Shown in pieces: positions 52,875-61,341 of a DNA stretch of 64,000 nucleotides. Below the pieces are notes generated by a model. That model was not told the DNA's origin and ran no database searches. It was given only the letters and a program-made list of their open reading frames with translations. The DNA comes from Candidatus Saccharimonadota bacterium (GTDB lineage Bacteria; Patescibacteriota; Saccharimonadia; Saccharimonadales; Saccharimonadaceae): the NCBI GenBank assembly GCA_017432305.1, contig JAFRJK010000008.1, forward strand, positions 1 to 64,000, in the 5' to 3' direction. Within the stretch, counting starts at the first letter, position 1, and each line of letters opens with the position of its first letter. A program made the position numbers and the translations under genes.

Positions 52875-54515
52875 CTAAATCACCCTCCCAATCTCTTCTA
52901 ACGTCGTCTCCCCCCGAAGTGCTGCAAGCACGCCTTTTTGCTCGAGTGTAATCATTCCGATTTCTTTCGCAGCTTTCTCGATTGCCATCGTATCAACATC
53001 TTCAACATCTCCGCGAATAAATTTCTGAATTTCTTCCGTGACCGAAAGTTGCTCCATAATAACAACGCGCCCTTTGTACCCGAATGGATCTTCTTCGCCA
53101 CCCGGCACTGCGCGGTATAATTTATAATCTTCCGGATTCCACTCGAACCCAAGCTCTTTTGAAACCACATCGGAAGATAATCCTTCCAAAACGCGCGCGA
53201 CATATTTTTTCTCCGCCTCGTCTGGCGCGTAGGCCTCTTTCGACTCAGACAATTTTCGAACAAGTCTCTGTGCAATCACCATGCGAATCGAAGTCGAGAA
53301 AATTGGGTTTGTTCCAATTAAATCAATCATCCTTGAAAACGCTGCCGCAGTTGTATTGGCATGGAATGACGAAAGAACTAGATGTCCAGTAACCGAAGCT
53401 TGAATCGCGGTTTTCGCCGTATCAGCATCACGAATCTCCCCGACCATCACTACGTCCGGATCAAGACGAAGAACGCTTCTAAGTCCGTCCGCGAACGACC
53501 CGCCTTCTGTCGTGTTAATCGGGATTTGCGAAATTCCCGTAATTCCATATTCAATCGGGTCCTCGAGTGTAATAATTTTTCTTTCCGTCGTATTAAGCGC
53601 ATTAATCATCGAATAAAGCGTCGTCGATTTACCAGAACCCGTCGGGCCAACCATAAGAACTAGCCCACGTGGATGCGAAACGACCTCTTTAATTTTCTCA
53701 AGTTCCTCGCCAGTTAAACCAAGCAAATCGAGATTAAGAAGCGTTTCATCGAAATTAAATAAACGAAGCACTGCGTCCTGGCCATACATCGTCGGGATTG
53801 TCTCAACACGAATATTCAAAAGATGTGAAGACTCACCCGAGAAAACATCTTTTTGCATGTGACCAGATTGCGGAGTTGTTGCAGCGGTCGAAATTCCGGC
53901 ACGACTTGATAGCTCGCCCATGAAAATTCGATAACGGTCTTTTTCAATGTTTGCGACCGGGTGTAGAATTCCGTCAACACGCATTCTAATTCGAATTGAA
54001 TCACGCAAATTCTCAATATGAATATCGGAAGCCCCAAGCTTATCCGCTTGATCGAGCAAGAAATCGAAAACTTTATCCGTCCCGACGGAGTTTAGTGTCT
54101 GTGAGACTTGAGCTAGCGTTTCTGAATCGCCTTCGCCCGCAATTTTAATATCGTCGTAGTGGACTTCTTTTGGCGGATCGTAACGCAACATAAAAACGTT
54201 AAACCCAGAAAGGGAAATAAGGAAGAAATCAGCTTTTTCACCAGTACTCGTGTATTGATTAGAAATTTTCTCGATAAATGAACGTGGAGTTTGGCTCGTT
54301 ACCATAAATTGGAAATGGTCATCACCGCCGCCTTTTTGAAGAGGGACGATGTAGTTTTCATGCATCTCATTTATGCCAAGCAAATCCGGAACAAGTGGAA
54401 TATTATTTTCAAACGACCTCGTATCAAGATACGGAAGACCAAGAATTTTTGCGCGGCTCGCAGTCGCGTTTTCTTCATTTTCGCGTCGTTTTTGCTGTAT
54501 CTCTTCTTCGTTCAT
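52875..54515 (-). CDS. pilB: Type IV pilus assembly ATPase PilB/GspE-like
   Basis: It powers pilus extension. 546 aa from the ATG at 54515 (a longer frame overlaps the promoter). An N-terminal GspE-N-like part is followed by the ATPase: VGPTGSGKSTTLYSMINAL (Walker A), ITLEDPIEYG (Asp box), LRLDPDVVMVGEIRD (Walker B) and TGHLVLSSFHAN (His box). The tetracysteine zinc site of typical PilB/GspE is absent. Its prepilin partners are at 14.8-18.8 kb. A minus-strand TATAAT (54540-54545) gives an ~18-nt leader. Confidence 0.93.
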   Translation of the reverse strand: MNEEEIQQKRRENEENATASRAKILGLPYLDTRSFENNIPLVPDLLGINEMHENYIVPLQKGGGDDHFQFMVTSQTPRSFIEKISNQYTSTGEKADFFLISLSGFNVFMLRYDPPKEVHYDDIKIAGEGDSETLAQVSQTLNSVGTDKVFDFLLDQADKLGASDIHIENLRDSIRIRMRVDGILHPVANIEKDRYRIFMGELSSRAGISTAATTPQSGHMQKDVFSGESSHLLNIRVETIPTMYGQDAVLRLFNFDETLLNLDLLGLTGEELEKIKEVVSHPRGLVLMVGPTGSGKSTTLYSMINALNTTERKIITLEDPIEYGITGISQIPINTTEGGSFADGLRSVLRLDPDVVMVGEIRDADTAKTAIQASVTGHLVLSSFHANTTAAAFSRMIDLIGTNPIFSTSIRMVIAQRLVRKLSESKEAYAPDEAEKKYVARVLEGLSSDVVSKELGFEWNPEDYKLYRAVPGGEEDPFGYKGRVVIMEQLSVTEEIQKFIRGDVEDVDTMAIEKAAKEIGMITLEQKGVLAALRGETTLEEIGRVI

Positions 54516-54539
54516 TTTCCCACTCGAATTACTCTTAAA

Positions 54540-54584
54540 ATTATACCATAAGCAGTTAATTTTTGCCATAAAATCAACTATAAT
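54540..54584. promoter_or_regulatory. Divergent -10 elements for pilB and rnhB
   Basis: ATTATA at 54540-54545 is a minus-strand TATAAT for pilB. TATAAT at 54579-54584 serves rnhB and ends 6 nt before its ATG. Both are close, with 33 bp between them. Confidence 0.65.
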
Positions 54585-54590
54585 TTTAAT

Positions 54591-55589
54591 ATGGAAAGAG
54601 TGATTCTCGGGATTGATGAAGTTGGACGCGGGCCTTACGCTGGGCCGCTCGTGATTGGCGCTTGTATCTTACCGCTTAATCGCAAAAATTTTTCCTGGAT
54701 TTCTGAACTAAACGACTCGAAAAAATTATCAGAAAAAAAGCGTGAAGAACTCTATAAAAAAATAAAATCCGAGGCTCCCGCTTCTGCAACTGGATGGGTT
54801 AGTTCAAAGGAACTCGACGAAATCGGGATGAGTGAAGCCTTGCGTCTTGCAACTCGTCGCGCCGTCGAAAAAATTAGGGAACAAAAAGCCCCATTTTCTG
54901 AAATCGTGATTGATGGTATCTCGAATTTTCTCATTGATACTACTTTAGAAAAATATGTTACGACAATGAAAAAAGCTGATTTCTTCGTTAAAGAAGTTTC
55001 CGCCGCTTCAATCGTCGCGAAAGTCGAACGAGATAATTATATGAAAGATTTAGCAAAAAAATATCCGGGGTATGGGTTTGAGAATCACGTCGGCTATGGC
55101 ACGGCTTTACATCAAAAAGCGATGGAAGAATTAGGTCTAACTCCAGAACATCGCAGAAGTTTCGCTCCCGTCGCAAAAATTGCTAAGCTAGAAAAAACCA
55201 GCTCGCCCGCATCTAGAAAAAGCGCCACCGCCCGAACGCCGAAAAAGAACACCACAAAAATCGGAAATCTTGGCGAAGAAAAAATTGTAAAACTGCTTGA
55301 AAAACTCGGCCATAAAATCGTCTCCCGAAATTATAAAACAAAACTTTATGAAATTGATATTATCTCGGAAAAAGACAAAATAGTTTATTTTACGGAAGTA
55401 AAAGCTCGCAAAAATTCCGACTTCGGCTCGCCGAAAGAATTTATTGATAAGAAAAAACTCGAGAAAATGAGACTTGGCGCAACCGATTTTATGAAGAATA
55501 AAAAAGAGGATTTTAAGCTTGCAATCGGAACAGTTGAGGGGAAGAATAAAGGCGGAAAAATCGATTGGTTTATTCTTGAAGAGTTATAA
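54591..55589 (+). CDS. rnhB: RNase HII fused to a YraN/UPF0102 endonuclease-like domain
   Basis: 332 aa. Residues 1-198 are RNase HII: GIDEVGRGPYAGPLVIGA, VIDGISN, KVERDNYM and YPGYGFENHVGYGT, the DEDD nuclease set. A Ser/Lys/Thr linker (about 200-222) leads to a YraN domain: GNLGEEKIVKLLEK, NYKTKLYEIDIIS and YFTEVKARKNS (PD-ExK-type Asp and E-x-K). In many genomes rnhB and yraN are neighbours; here they are one frame. RNA-primer and ribonucleotide removal plus an unknown nuclease role. Leaderless promoter predicted. Confidence 0.93.
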   Translation: MERVILGIDEVGRGPYAGPLVIGACILPLNRKNFSWISELNDSKKLSEKKREELYKKIKSEAPASATGWVSSKELDEIGMSEALRLATRRAVEKIREQKAPFSEIVIDGISNFLIDTTLEKYVTTMKKADFFVKEVSAASIVAKVERDNYMKDLAKKYPGYGFENHVGYGTALHQKAMEELGLTPEHRRSFAPVAKIAKLEKTSSPASRKSATARTPKKNTTKIGNLGEEKIVKLLEKLGHKIVSRNYKTKLYEIDIISEKDKIVYFTEVKARKNSDFGSPKEFIDKKKLEKMRLGATDFMKNKKEDFKLAIGTVEGKNKGGKIDWFILEEL

Positions 55590-55607
55590 TTATAAAAAGG
55601 AGGAAAA

Positions 55608-56084
55608 ATGAAAACTTTAGTAATCTACTATTCAGCCCAAAACCACACAAGAACCATCGCCGAAAAAATCGCAAAAAATCTCGGTGCCGATCTTTACGAA
55701 ATCACGCCAGAAATTCCATATTCAGAGGAAGACCTCGATTGGATGAGCCCGAACGCACGTTGCTTGAAAGAACATGACGACGAATCGCTCCGCGATATAA
55801 AACTCGTTAACACCGAAATTGAAAACTGGGATGGATATGAGCGCGTAATAATTTGTTATCCGATTTGGTGGGGAATTGCTGCCTGGGCGGTTAACTCGTT
55901 CATTAAGACGAAAAATTTCGGAAATAAAATTGTTATCCCAGTTGCTGTTTCACATTCTTCACCACTCGACGAGAGTGGAAAGCTTCTCGAAAAAGATGCA
56001 GGGAGTGGGGAATGGAAAGAAGGAATTCGTTTTTACCAGGATGCTTCTGATGATGAAATAAAAACCTGGACCGACTCACTCTAA
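55608..56084 (+). CDS. Flavodoxin
   Basis: 158 aa, flavodoxin_4-type. YYSAQNHTRTIAEKIAKNLG forms the FMN phosphate loop, and ICYPIWWGIAAWAVNSF is the second FMN contact. It carries electrons with FMN. GGAGG lies 6 nt before the ATG, 18 nt after the rnhB fusion gene. Confidence 0.9.
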   Translation: MKTLVIYYSAQNHTRTIAEKIAKNLGADLYEITPEIPYSEEDLDWMSPNARCLKEHDDESLRDIKLVNTEIENWDGYERVIICYPIWWGIAAWAVNSFIKTKNFGNKIVIPVAVSHSSPLDESGKLLEKDAGSGEWKEGIRFYQDASDDEIKTWTDSL

Positions 56085-56124
56085 ACTAAAAAACTCTCTC
56101 AGAAAAACCGGAGAACAAAATATG

Positions 56125-56155
56125 AAAAAGGCTGCGAAACTTCCGCAGCCTTAAT
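56125..56155. terminator. Bidirectional terminator between flavodoxin and the 219-aa gene
   Basis: AAGGCTGCG / CGCAGCCTT stem with a short loop, flanked by A-rich and T-rich sequence. Confidence 0.75.
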
Positions 56156-56157
56156 TG

Positions 56158-56817
56158 TTAGTTGATTATTACCCACTCATATTCGTGGGCCACCACCGAG
56201 CTAAATAAATGCTCGTGGTTGTAATAGGTTGAAATCTTAACATGGTTCGGAAGATCTTCGTCGATTCCTTCGAACCAAACTACAAGTCCGAACTCGCCTT
56301 TTTTTGGATTAACACCAACATAGTGATGTCCTGATAAAAGTTGTCTTGTCGTCGCCATATAACCGGCTTCAGACAGAAACTGTTTCCATCTTTTTGCGTC
56401 GAGTCGTTCCGCCGTCCTCTTCTGCGGCCATCTTCCAGTTTCCTCGAAAATCTTCCAAGCGACATAAGAAGTTGCATACTTAATTACGCAACCGCTCTGG
56501 TCCGATATTAAATTATACGTCTTCGGATTATCACTTTCCGGCCAGTCGGCGAAACGGTTATCACAATATGGATAGGGGTAAGTATTTACCCCGTGATACC
56601 CAGATTTATACTGTGCAATCGTTTGTCTTCCGGTTGTCCCCATCCACCAATCTTCAGCGGCCTTCCGATAAAGCTTTCGATAGTGTCTCCTTGAAACCTG
56701 GTGGATTTTATTTCCAATCAACCTACTAAAAAGGCTATTTGGATGTTTGCTACTATTCCATGCTGGGCATGACATTTTCGCCCAGTAATTTATTGTATCT
56801 ATTGTCACAACTGCCAT
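56158..56817 (-). CDS. Protein of unknown function, Trp/Tyr/His rich
   Basis: 219 aa from the ATG at 56817, which has AAGGAGGG 7 nt upstream; nine extra codons upstream include the RBS. There is no signal peptide and no known motif. Features include AEDWWMGTTGRQ, a His/Tyr-rich middle, and HEYEWVIIN at the end. Promoter TTGACT-17-TATAAT on the minus strand (56952-56957, 56929-56934) gives a ~105-nt leader, long for this genome. Confidence 0.6.
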   Translation of the reverse strand: MAVVTIDTINYWAKMSCPAWNSSKHPNSLFSRLIGNKIHQVSRRHYRKLYRKAAEDWWMGTTGRQTIAQYKSGYHGVNTYPYPYCDNRFADWPESDNPKTYNLISDQSGCVIKYATSYVAWKIFEETGRWPQKRTAERLDAKRWKQFLSEAGYMATTRQLLSGHHYVGVNPKKGEFGLVVWFEGIDEDLPNHVKISTYYNHEHLFSSVVAHEYEWVIIN

Positions 56818-57064
56818 AATTATCCCTCCTTTATAAAACGACAAATTCCAACAATAATCTCTAAAATACTAGTCCATTAAAATCTCAACCAACCCAAAAT
56901 CTTAAGGTCCTTTCAACCAACTATTCTTATTATAGCATAAAAAGTATAAAAAGTCAATCAGACCGCGCTCCAGAGTTCGAAAACTTAAAGATTCTACCTA
57001 TAGTTTGTGGTCTTTTTGGAGCTAAAACATTAAAATTAAGTTACAATAAACTAAAGGAGCCGAA

Positions 57065-57667
57065 ATGGATCTAAGAAAAATTGGAAAATTTATTGCTAGC
57101 AGTCGAGCTGAAAAAGGCTATACTCAAGAAACGCTTGCGGAGGCTTTAGACCTCTCGAATCGTTCGATTTCGAAATGGGAACGTGGGGTTTGCCTTCCTG
57201 ACTCAGCTCATATGATCAGACTTTGCGAACTTCTAAACATTTCGATTAATGATCTATTTAACGGCGAAAGGATCAATATGAAAGATTCTAAAGAAATTTC
57301 CGAAAGACAACTTCTTGAACTTGCAAAATTAAAGGAAGAAAAGGATAGGCAACTACTTAAATTAGAGTGGGTTGTCGGTTACGTCTCGACGGTCTCTTTC
57401 CTCGTCTCAATGTTTGTCGTCGCTTACGTCGAAATGGATACTTGGGTAAGAGTCCTACTCATTGCAACTGGCAGCGTTTCGTTCATAGTCGGAGGCCATC
57501 ACGCTCTTAAAATCGAACAAACCGCCGGCTATTATAAATGTGAAAAATGCGGGAACAAATACATCCCGAAATATAAGAGTGTCTTTCTCGCTAAACACAT
57601 GGGTCGAACTCGAAAAATGACCTGTCCAAAATGCGGTGAAAAATCCTGGCAGAAAAAAGTCCTCTAA
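57065..57667 (+). CDS. XRE-family regulator with membrane helices and a zinc ribbon
   Basis: 200 aa. The N-terminal HTH is canonical (YTQETLAEALDLSNRSISKW, then ERG). A short coiled linker leads to two membrane helices (about 100-148). The C-terminus has CEKCGNKY and CPKCGEKSW, a zinc ribbon. DNA-binding with a membrane sensor is likely. AAAGGAG lies upstream of the ATG. Alone in its operon. Confidence 0.8.
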   Translation: MDLRKIGKFIASSRAEKGYTQETLAEALDLSNRSISKWERGVCLPDSAHMIRLCELLNISINDLFNGERINMKDSKEISERQLLELAKLKEEKDRQLLKLEWVVGYVSTVSFLVSMFVVAYVEMDTWVRVLLIATGSVSFIVGGHHALKIEQTAGYYKCEKCGNKYIPKYKSVFLAKHMGRTRKMTCPKCGEKSWQKKVL

Positions 57668-57726
57668 ACCATAAATCTTAAACCACCTACCTATAAGCTT
57701 TTATATTATAAAACTTATTCTCTAAA

Positions 57727-57933
57727 ATGTGGTATAATAACAGATATGAATTTGAAGATAGGAATCTTGAATTTTTAAACCAACATACGACCACATATAT
57801 ACCGTTCTCAACTAAGCTAAAATTACCAAAACCAGACCACGGAAAGCGCGGGTTTTCTGATTCGTATATAAATAAGGTAAGAAAAAGAATCTACGGAAAA
57901 GATGTAGATTTAGTTTCTGGCGAAAATAAATAA
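57727..57933 (+). CDS. Doubtful 68-aa ORF beside the RM system
   Basis: The frame opens at an ATG that lies upstream of its own TATAAT (57733-57738). A start at 57746, correctly spaced for a leaderless mRNA, is in another frame and stops after 10 codons. The frame reads GFSDSYINKVRKRIYGKDVD at the end, which looks coding. It may be a frameshifted gene or not a gene. Confidence 0.3.
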   Translation: MWYNNRYEFEDRNLEFLNQHTTTYIPFSTKLKLPKPDHGKRGFSDSYINKVRKRIYGKDVDLVSGENK

Positions 57934-58191
57934 TTAAAAAAGAACGGTTGTTTTTGTCCACAGATGTTTTTTCATCTCGCCAGATTCAATCATTTTTTCT
58001 TTTAAAAAATTCATATAATCTAGTCGTTCAACTTCGTCTTCAATGTCAAACTTATCTAAAACTCTAAAATGATAAGAATTATCAGAGCCTAAATACTTCA
58101 TAATTGTCACGGATTTAGTCGTATTGGTGATTCGGGTCGGCTTTTTAACGAAGAACTGTTGGAGAAGCTGTTCTGCCTTTGGGTCTTTCAT
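57934..58191 (-). CDS. Small protein of unknown function next to the methyltransferase
   Basis: 85 aa. Ends KKHLWTKTTVLF and has a charged middle with FDIEDEVERLDYMNFL. TATAAT (58198-58203, minus strand) ends 6 nt before the ATG, so it has a leaderless promoter of its own. It could be a control or accessory protein of the RM system; no motif proves this. Confidence 0.5.
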   Translation of the reverse strand: MKDPKAEQLLQQFFVKKPTRITNTTKSVTIMKYLGSDNSYHFRVLDKFDIEDEVERLDYMNFLKEKMIESGEMKKHLWTKTTVLF

Positions 58192-58235
58192 ATAAAGATT
58201 ATATGAACTTTCTAGAGAAAATCCAGATTTTTTCC

Positions 58236-59222
58236 TTAAATTAATCGTCCATCCATATTCGGACTGGCAATTTCTATTTCACCCTCATACTTAATTTGCT
58301 CCAAATATGGTTTTAACGCGTTAGCTAACGCACGAATAACCGGAACCGCAACTGCATTACCAAACTGATGATATGCTTGGCAATCACTTACTACTATCTT
58401 AAAATCTTCAGGATAACCTTGCAACCTAGCAGCCTCTCTAGGGGTTAATTTTCTAGGGTTTTTTCCTTTTTGTTCAATTAAAATCTCTGAGCCATCTTTG
58501 TGGTATCTAGCCGAAATAGTGCTAGTATATTCCGATTCGTCATTAAATAAGCAATAACCAAACCCATTTCCTTTTGCCTGATGTTCTTTCTTTCTCCTTT
58601 GGTGCCCAGCCCATAATTTATCAGAAATTGTATATTTATCTGGCACATCTTTTTCTAAAATATCGCCTAATCTAGTCTTCGGTTTAGGCGGTTCTGGAAA
58701 TTTAAAGAAAGCGTCCTTGCCAAATTTATCACGACGAAGAGAAATCATATAAAAACGCTCCCTGTTTTGCGGAACACCAAAATCTTTTGCATTTAAAACT
58801 TGGGCACTTAAATTGTAACCAAGTTCGTCAAGAATACCAGCAATAGTTTTAAAAGTATTGCCCTTATCATGATTTTTAAACCCTTTAACATTTTCCAAGA
58901 AGAGAATCTCTGGCTTCTTCTCTTTGATAATTCTCGCAATTTCAAAAAACATTGTTCCACGAGTGTCTTCAAAACCTTTTTTAAGCCCAGCGTTTGAGAA
59001 TGGCTGACAAGGAAAACCGCCTAAAATAAGATTACATTTTGGCACTTTTTTCTCATCTATTTTGCAAATATCGCCAAACGGTTTTTCGCCAAAATTAGCC
59101 TCATAAGTCTGCTGCGCAAATTTATCCCACTCCGAAGACATAACACAAGTACCGCCAAGTTCATCGAACGGCAACCTTATACCTCCGGTTCCTGCGAATA
59201 AATCAACAAACGCAAACTTCAT
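58236..59222 (-). CDS. DNA (cytosine-5) methyltransferase (type II RM)
   Basis: 328 aa. All main motifs are present: FVDLFAGTGGIRLPF (I), GGFPCQPFSNAG (IV, catalytic Cys), LFLENVKGF (VI), and late LTPREAARLQGYPEDF and YHQFGNAVAVPV (IX-X). It methylates C5 of cytosine at the site of the neighbouring enzyme. A minus-strand TAAAAT ends 6 nt before the ATG. It lies 53 bp downstream of the endonuclease gene. Confidence 0.95.
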   Translation of the reverse strand: MKFAFVDLFAGTGGIRLPFDELGGTCVMSSEWDKFAQQTYEANFGEKPFGDICKIDEKKVPKCNLILGGFPCQPFSNAGLKKGFEDTRGTMFFEIARIIKEKKPEILFLENVKGFKNHDKGNTFKTIAGILDELGYNLSAQVLNAKDFGVPQNRERFYMISLRRDKFGKDAFFKFPEPPKPKTRLGDILEKDVPDKYTISDKLWAGHQRRKKEHQAKGNGFGYCLFNDESEYTSTISARYHKDGSEILIEQKGKNPRKLTPREAARLQGYPEDFKIVVSDCQAYHQFGNAVAVPVIRALANALKPYLEQIKYEGEIEIASPNMDGRLI

Positions 59223-59275
59223 TTCTTTATTTTATCATTTTTTGAATAAAAAATAAAGATATGTAAGATGTTAGA

Positions 59276-60037
59276 TTAGTTCGGATACCGTTCTTGAATA
59301 AGTGACTCCCAGTATGCGTTATCTGCTCTCCACTGCATATATGGTCTTGTATTTGGTTCAATTTCATCATGATACATACCGGAATCTAGATAAATCTTCC
59401 CAGATTTAACATCCTCTAGCCATTGTTCAAAAGTAAAAGGCTTTCCAAATGCTATTTGATAATAAACACCGTCTGAATTGAGAAAACACTTGAACCAGCC
59501 CTTTTGATTAAATTTCGATTCAACTTTTTTCTTCATAGACTCACGGGTCCAAGCCATCAAGACATTTTCCCCAAAGCGAAACGGCAAAGGAACTATTTTG
59601 TCCTTGTCTGCTCGCATATCATGTTTATAATCATAGATTACTTCTATGTCGTCGATAGGCGATATCCTTAATGTTTGCCCATACTCGTTCCATTTACCAT
59701 ATTTCGGTACAGGTTTTCCTGACCATGACCAGCGATTTGGCTCTGGACTTTTATGTCCAAAAGTCTTCACGAAATCACCGCGTTCTATAGTGCCATCGCT
59801 CCAAATTTTAACATTAGGCGACCAATCGCCAAAAGAAGTTTTAGAAGATGTGTCATTTTTCATTTCATATCCAAGCAAATCTGGTGCATTATCGCCATTA
59901 TGGGCAATCCCCATTTGCGTTTCCAACCAGTGACCATATTTGCCGTCATGCGTTGAAGTTGCAGCAGAAATATCAGGAGATTTTCCGTAAACATTTTGCA
60001 TAAATCTTTTGATAATTTCCTGCTTCGCTTCATCCAT
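59276..60037 (-). CDS. Type II restriction endonuclease (PD-(D/E)XK, LlaMI-like)
   Basis: 253 aa. KYGHWLETQMGIAHNGDNAP precedes DLLGYEMKND, which together give the E...PD...ExK site of PD-(D/E)XK enzymes. The GKYGHWLE-type opening is what I recall from LlaMI/ScrFI-related enzymes (CCNGG class), but that site is not proven. It pairs with the C5 methyltransferase. A GGTAAAAT lies 9 nt before the ATG. Confidence 0.75.
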   Translation of the reverse strand: MDEAKQEIIKRFMQNVYGKSPDISAATSTHDGKYGHWLETQMGIAHNGDNAPDLLGYEMKNDTSSKTSFGDWSPNVKIWSDGTIERGDFVKTFGHKSPEPNRWSWSGKPVPKYGKWNEYGQTLRISPIDDIEVIYDYKHDMRADKDKIVPLPFRFGENVLMAWTRESMKKKVESKFNQKGWFKCFLNSDGVYYQIAFGKPFTFEQWLEDVKSGKIYLDSGMYHDEIEPNTRPYMQWRADNAYWESLIQERYPN

Positions 60038-60073
60038 AGTAGGTAAATTTTACCACAATTACAGAGTAAATGC

Positions 60074-60152
60074 AAACGCTTGAGCTATTTTTCTCTCTTA
60101 TAAAAACTACATAAACAATAATCTTATCAATTGCTATCGTAAAACGCTTGAG
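60074..60152. repeat. Direct repeat in the divergent RM promoter region
   Basis: AAACGCTTGAG occurs at 60074-60084 and 60142-60152, about 68 bp apart, between the endonuclease gene and the divergent + gene. It could be an operator. No control protein is identified. Confidence 0.4.
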
Positions 60153-60216
60153 AGCTATGGGAGATTAAGGGAGATAACAGATTTTCAACAGAGGTAGAAT
60201 GTGGTACAATATGTAT

Positions 60217-61056
60217 ATGGGTTCAAGTCATTTTCCAGAAGGTACTTACATTACTGATGAAATTATCACCAATGAATTAAAGAAGAAAGAAGATTATTGG
60301 AAGGTGCATTTTACTGGAAAAGAAAAAATCCAGTTAATGATTGATAAAATCTGGGAAAAATACTCGGAACTAATTGACGAAGATGAGTTTGAACTCTGTT
60401 CAGCCGAATTGCATTTAGCTTTTACGCCAGAAGACCAAGAAAAAGTGTTGAAAGTACTTCAAGATAAACGAAAAAGTATAAAATTTGAAGTTGAAGATAA
60501 GCCAGTAACAGTCGACACTCTAGATTCTCTTGATTCAGTAGGTGAGTGCCTTACTTTTTACCTAGAAGAATTACACCTCGAAGAGTTTCATCCATATTGG
60601 AATGTGACGAGCAGAAGTGTTGATTATGCCAGCAGGTGTAAATTTTTCAAAATAAAAGTGGTCTCAGGCGATAGTTTTAGGGAAAAATCGGCAGAACAGA
60701 AAAAAGTATTATATAGCATCAACTACAATGAAATGTCTGGCGAGCTCTCCGTCAACGACATAATTATTAAAAAGTTTCAGATAGGCAGACAAATTGAGAG
60801 TAATGTTGAATACATTTTTAACCGTAGCGACGGTTCAATAATAAAATTCAATGAACTTCCGTATCAAGGCAAGAATGTGCATGACATGATTAACCAATTC
60901 GGATTCAATAATACTACTGAGCTCAAAAAGGCATTTTTTGAGATAAATGGCGACGATATCACTTTTCATAAAACCATAACAACAAACGACATCACAAAAA
61001 GAGGACTAAACGAAGAAAAATTAGAGCAAGGACTACGAATTTTAAAAAGTAAATAG
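60217..61056 (+). CDS. Protein of unknown function divergent from the RM system
   Basis: 279 aa from the ATG at 60217; TACAAT (60205-60210) ends 6 nt before it. An upstream ATG at 60199 lies before the -10. The protein is soluble and acidic with alternating helices and strands. No motif known to me. Its place beside an RM system makes a defence-related role possible, but that is only context. Confidence 0.55.
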   Translation: MGSSHFPEGTYITDEIITNELKKKEDYWKVHFTGKEKIQLMIDKIWEKYSELIDEDEFELCSAELHLAFTPEDQEKVLKVLQDKRKSIKFEVEDKPVTVDTLDSLDSVGECLTFYLEELHLEEFHPYWNVTSRSVDYASRCKFFKIKVVSGDSFREKSAEQKKVLYSINYNEMSGELSVNDIIIKKFQIGRQIESNVEYIFNRSDGSIIKFNELPYQGKNVHDMINQFGFNNTTELKKAFFEINGDDITFHKTITTNDITKRGLNEEKLEQGLRILKSK

Positions 61057-61087
61057 ATATGAAAAAGTCGTACTAACTACATAAAAG

Positions 61088-61112
61088 CTACGCCGAAAAG
61101 CGTAGTTTTTTT
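61088..61112 (+). terminator. Terminator after the 279-aa gene
   Basis: CTACGC/GCGTAG with 6-nt loop and T7. Confidence 0.9.
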
Positions 61113-61341
61113 GTTGCCTGATAAGCTGGTCTTAGCTTCGAGCGACCATAACGGCTCCGCACGAAGAGTACCTTAAAAATTTGGAAAGCGGTTGCGGGCA
61201 TCTCCACGTATTCTAAGCTCACAACCGCAAAATGTACCTCCACAAATCTTGTTTGAGAGCTGGCGCCTCCATAAATAATGCCGGCTCTCTTTTCAAGAAT
61301 TATATATACCAACTAATTTTTAATCAACTAAAGAGGAAGAA
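61113..61341 (+). ncRNA. Gene-free, hairpin-rich region before the integrated element (candidate structured RNA or leader)
   Basis: Several nested inverted repeats fill the 229 bp: AAGCT/AGCTT, CTTCG/CGAAG (61136-61140, 61162-61166), GCGGTTG/CAACCGC (61188-61194, 61222-61228), and a final strong GAGAGC-GGC/GCC-GCTCTC with T4 (61255-61293) like a terminator. No promoter is obvious. It may be a small RNA, an attenuator for the RepA-like gene, or the element boundary. Confidence 0.35.

Noticed and set aside
61088-61312. 74-aa minus-strand ORF before the RepA-like gene
   Set aside because: Its C-terminal end is the terminator hairpin at 61088-61112 and the rest overlaps the hairpin-rich stretch; no RBS was found for its start.
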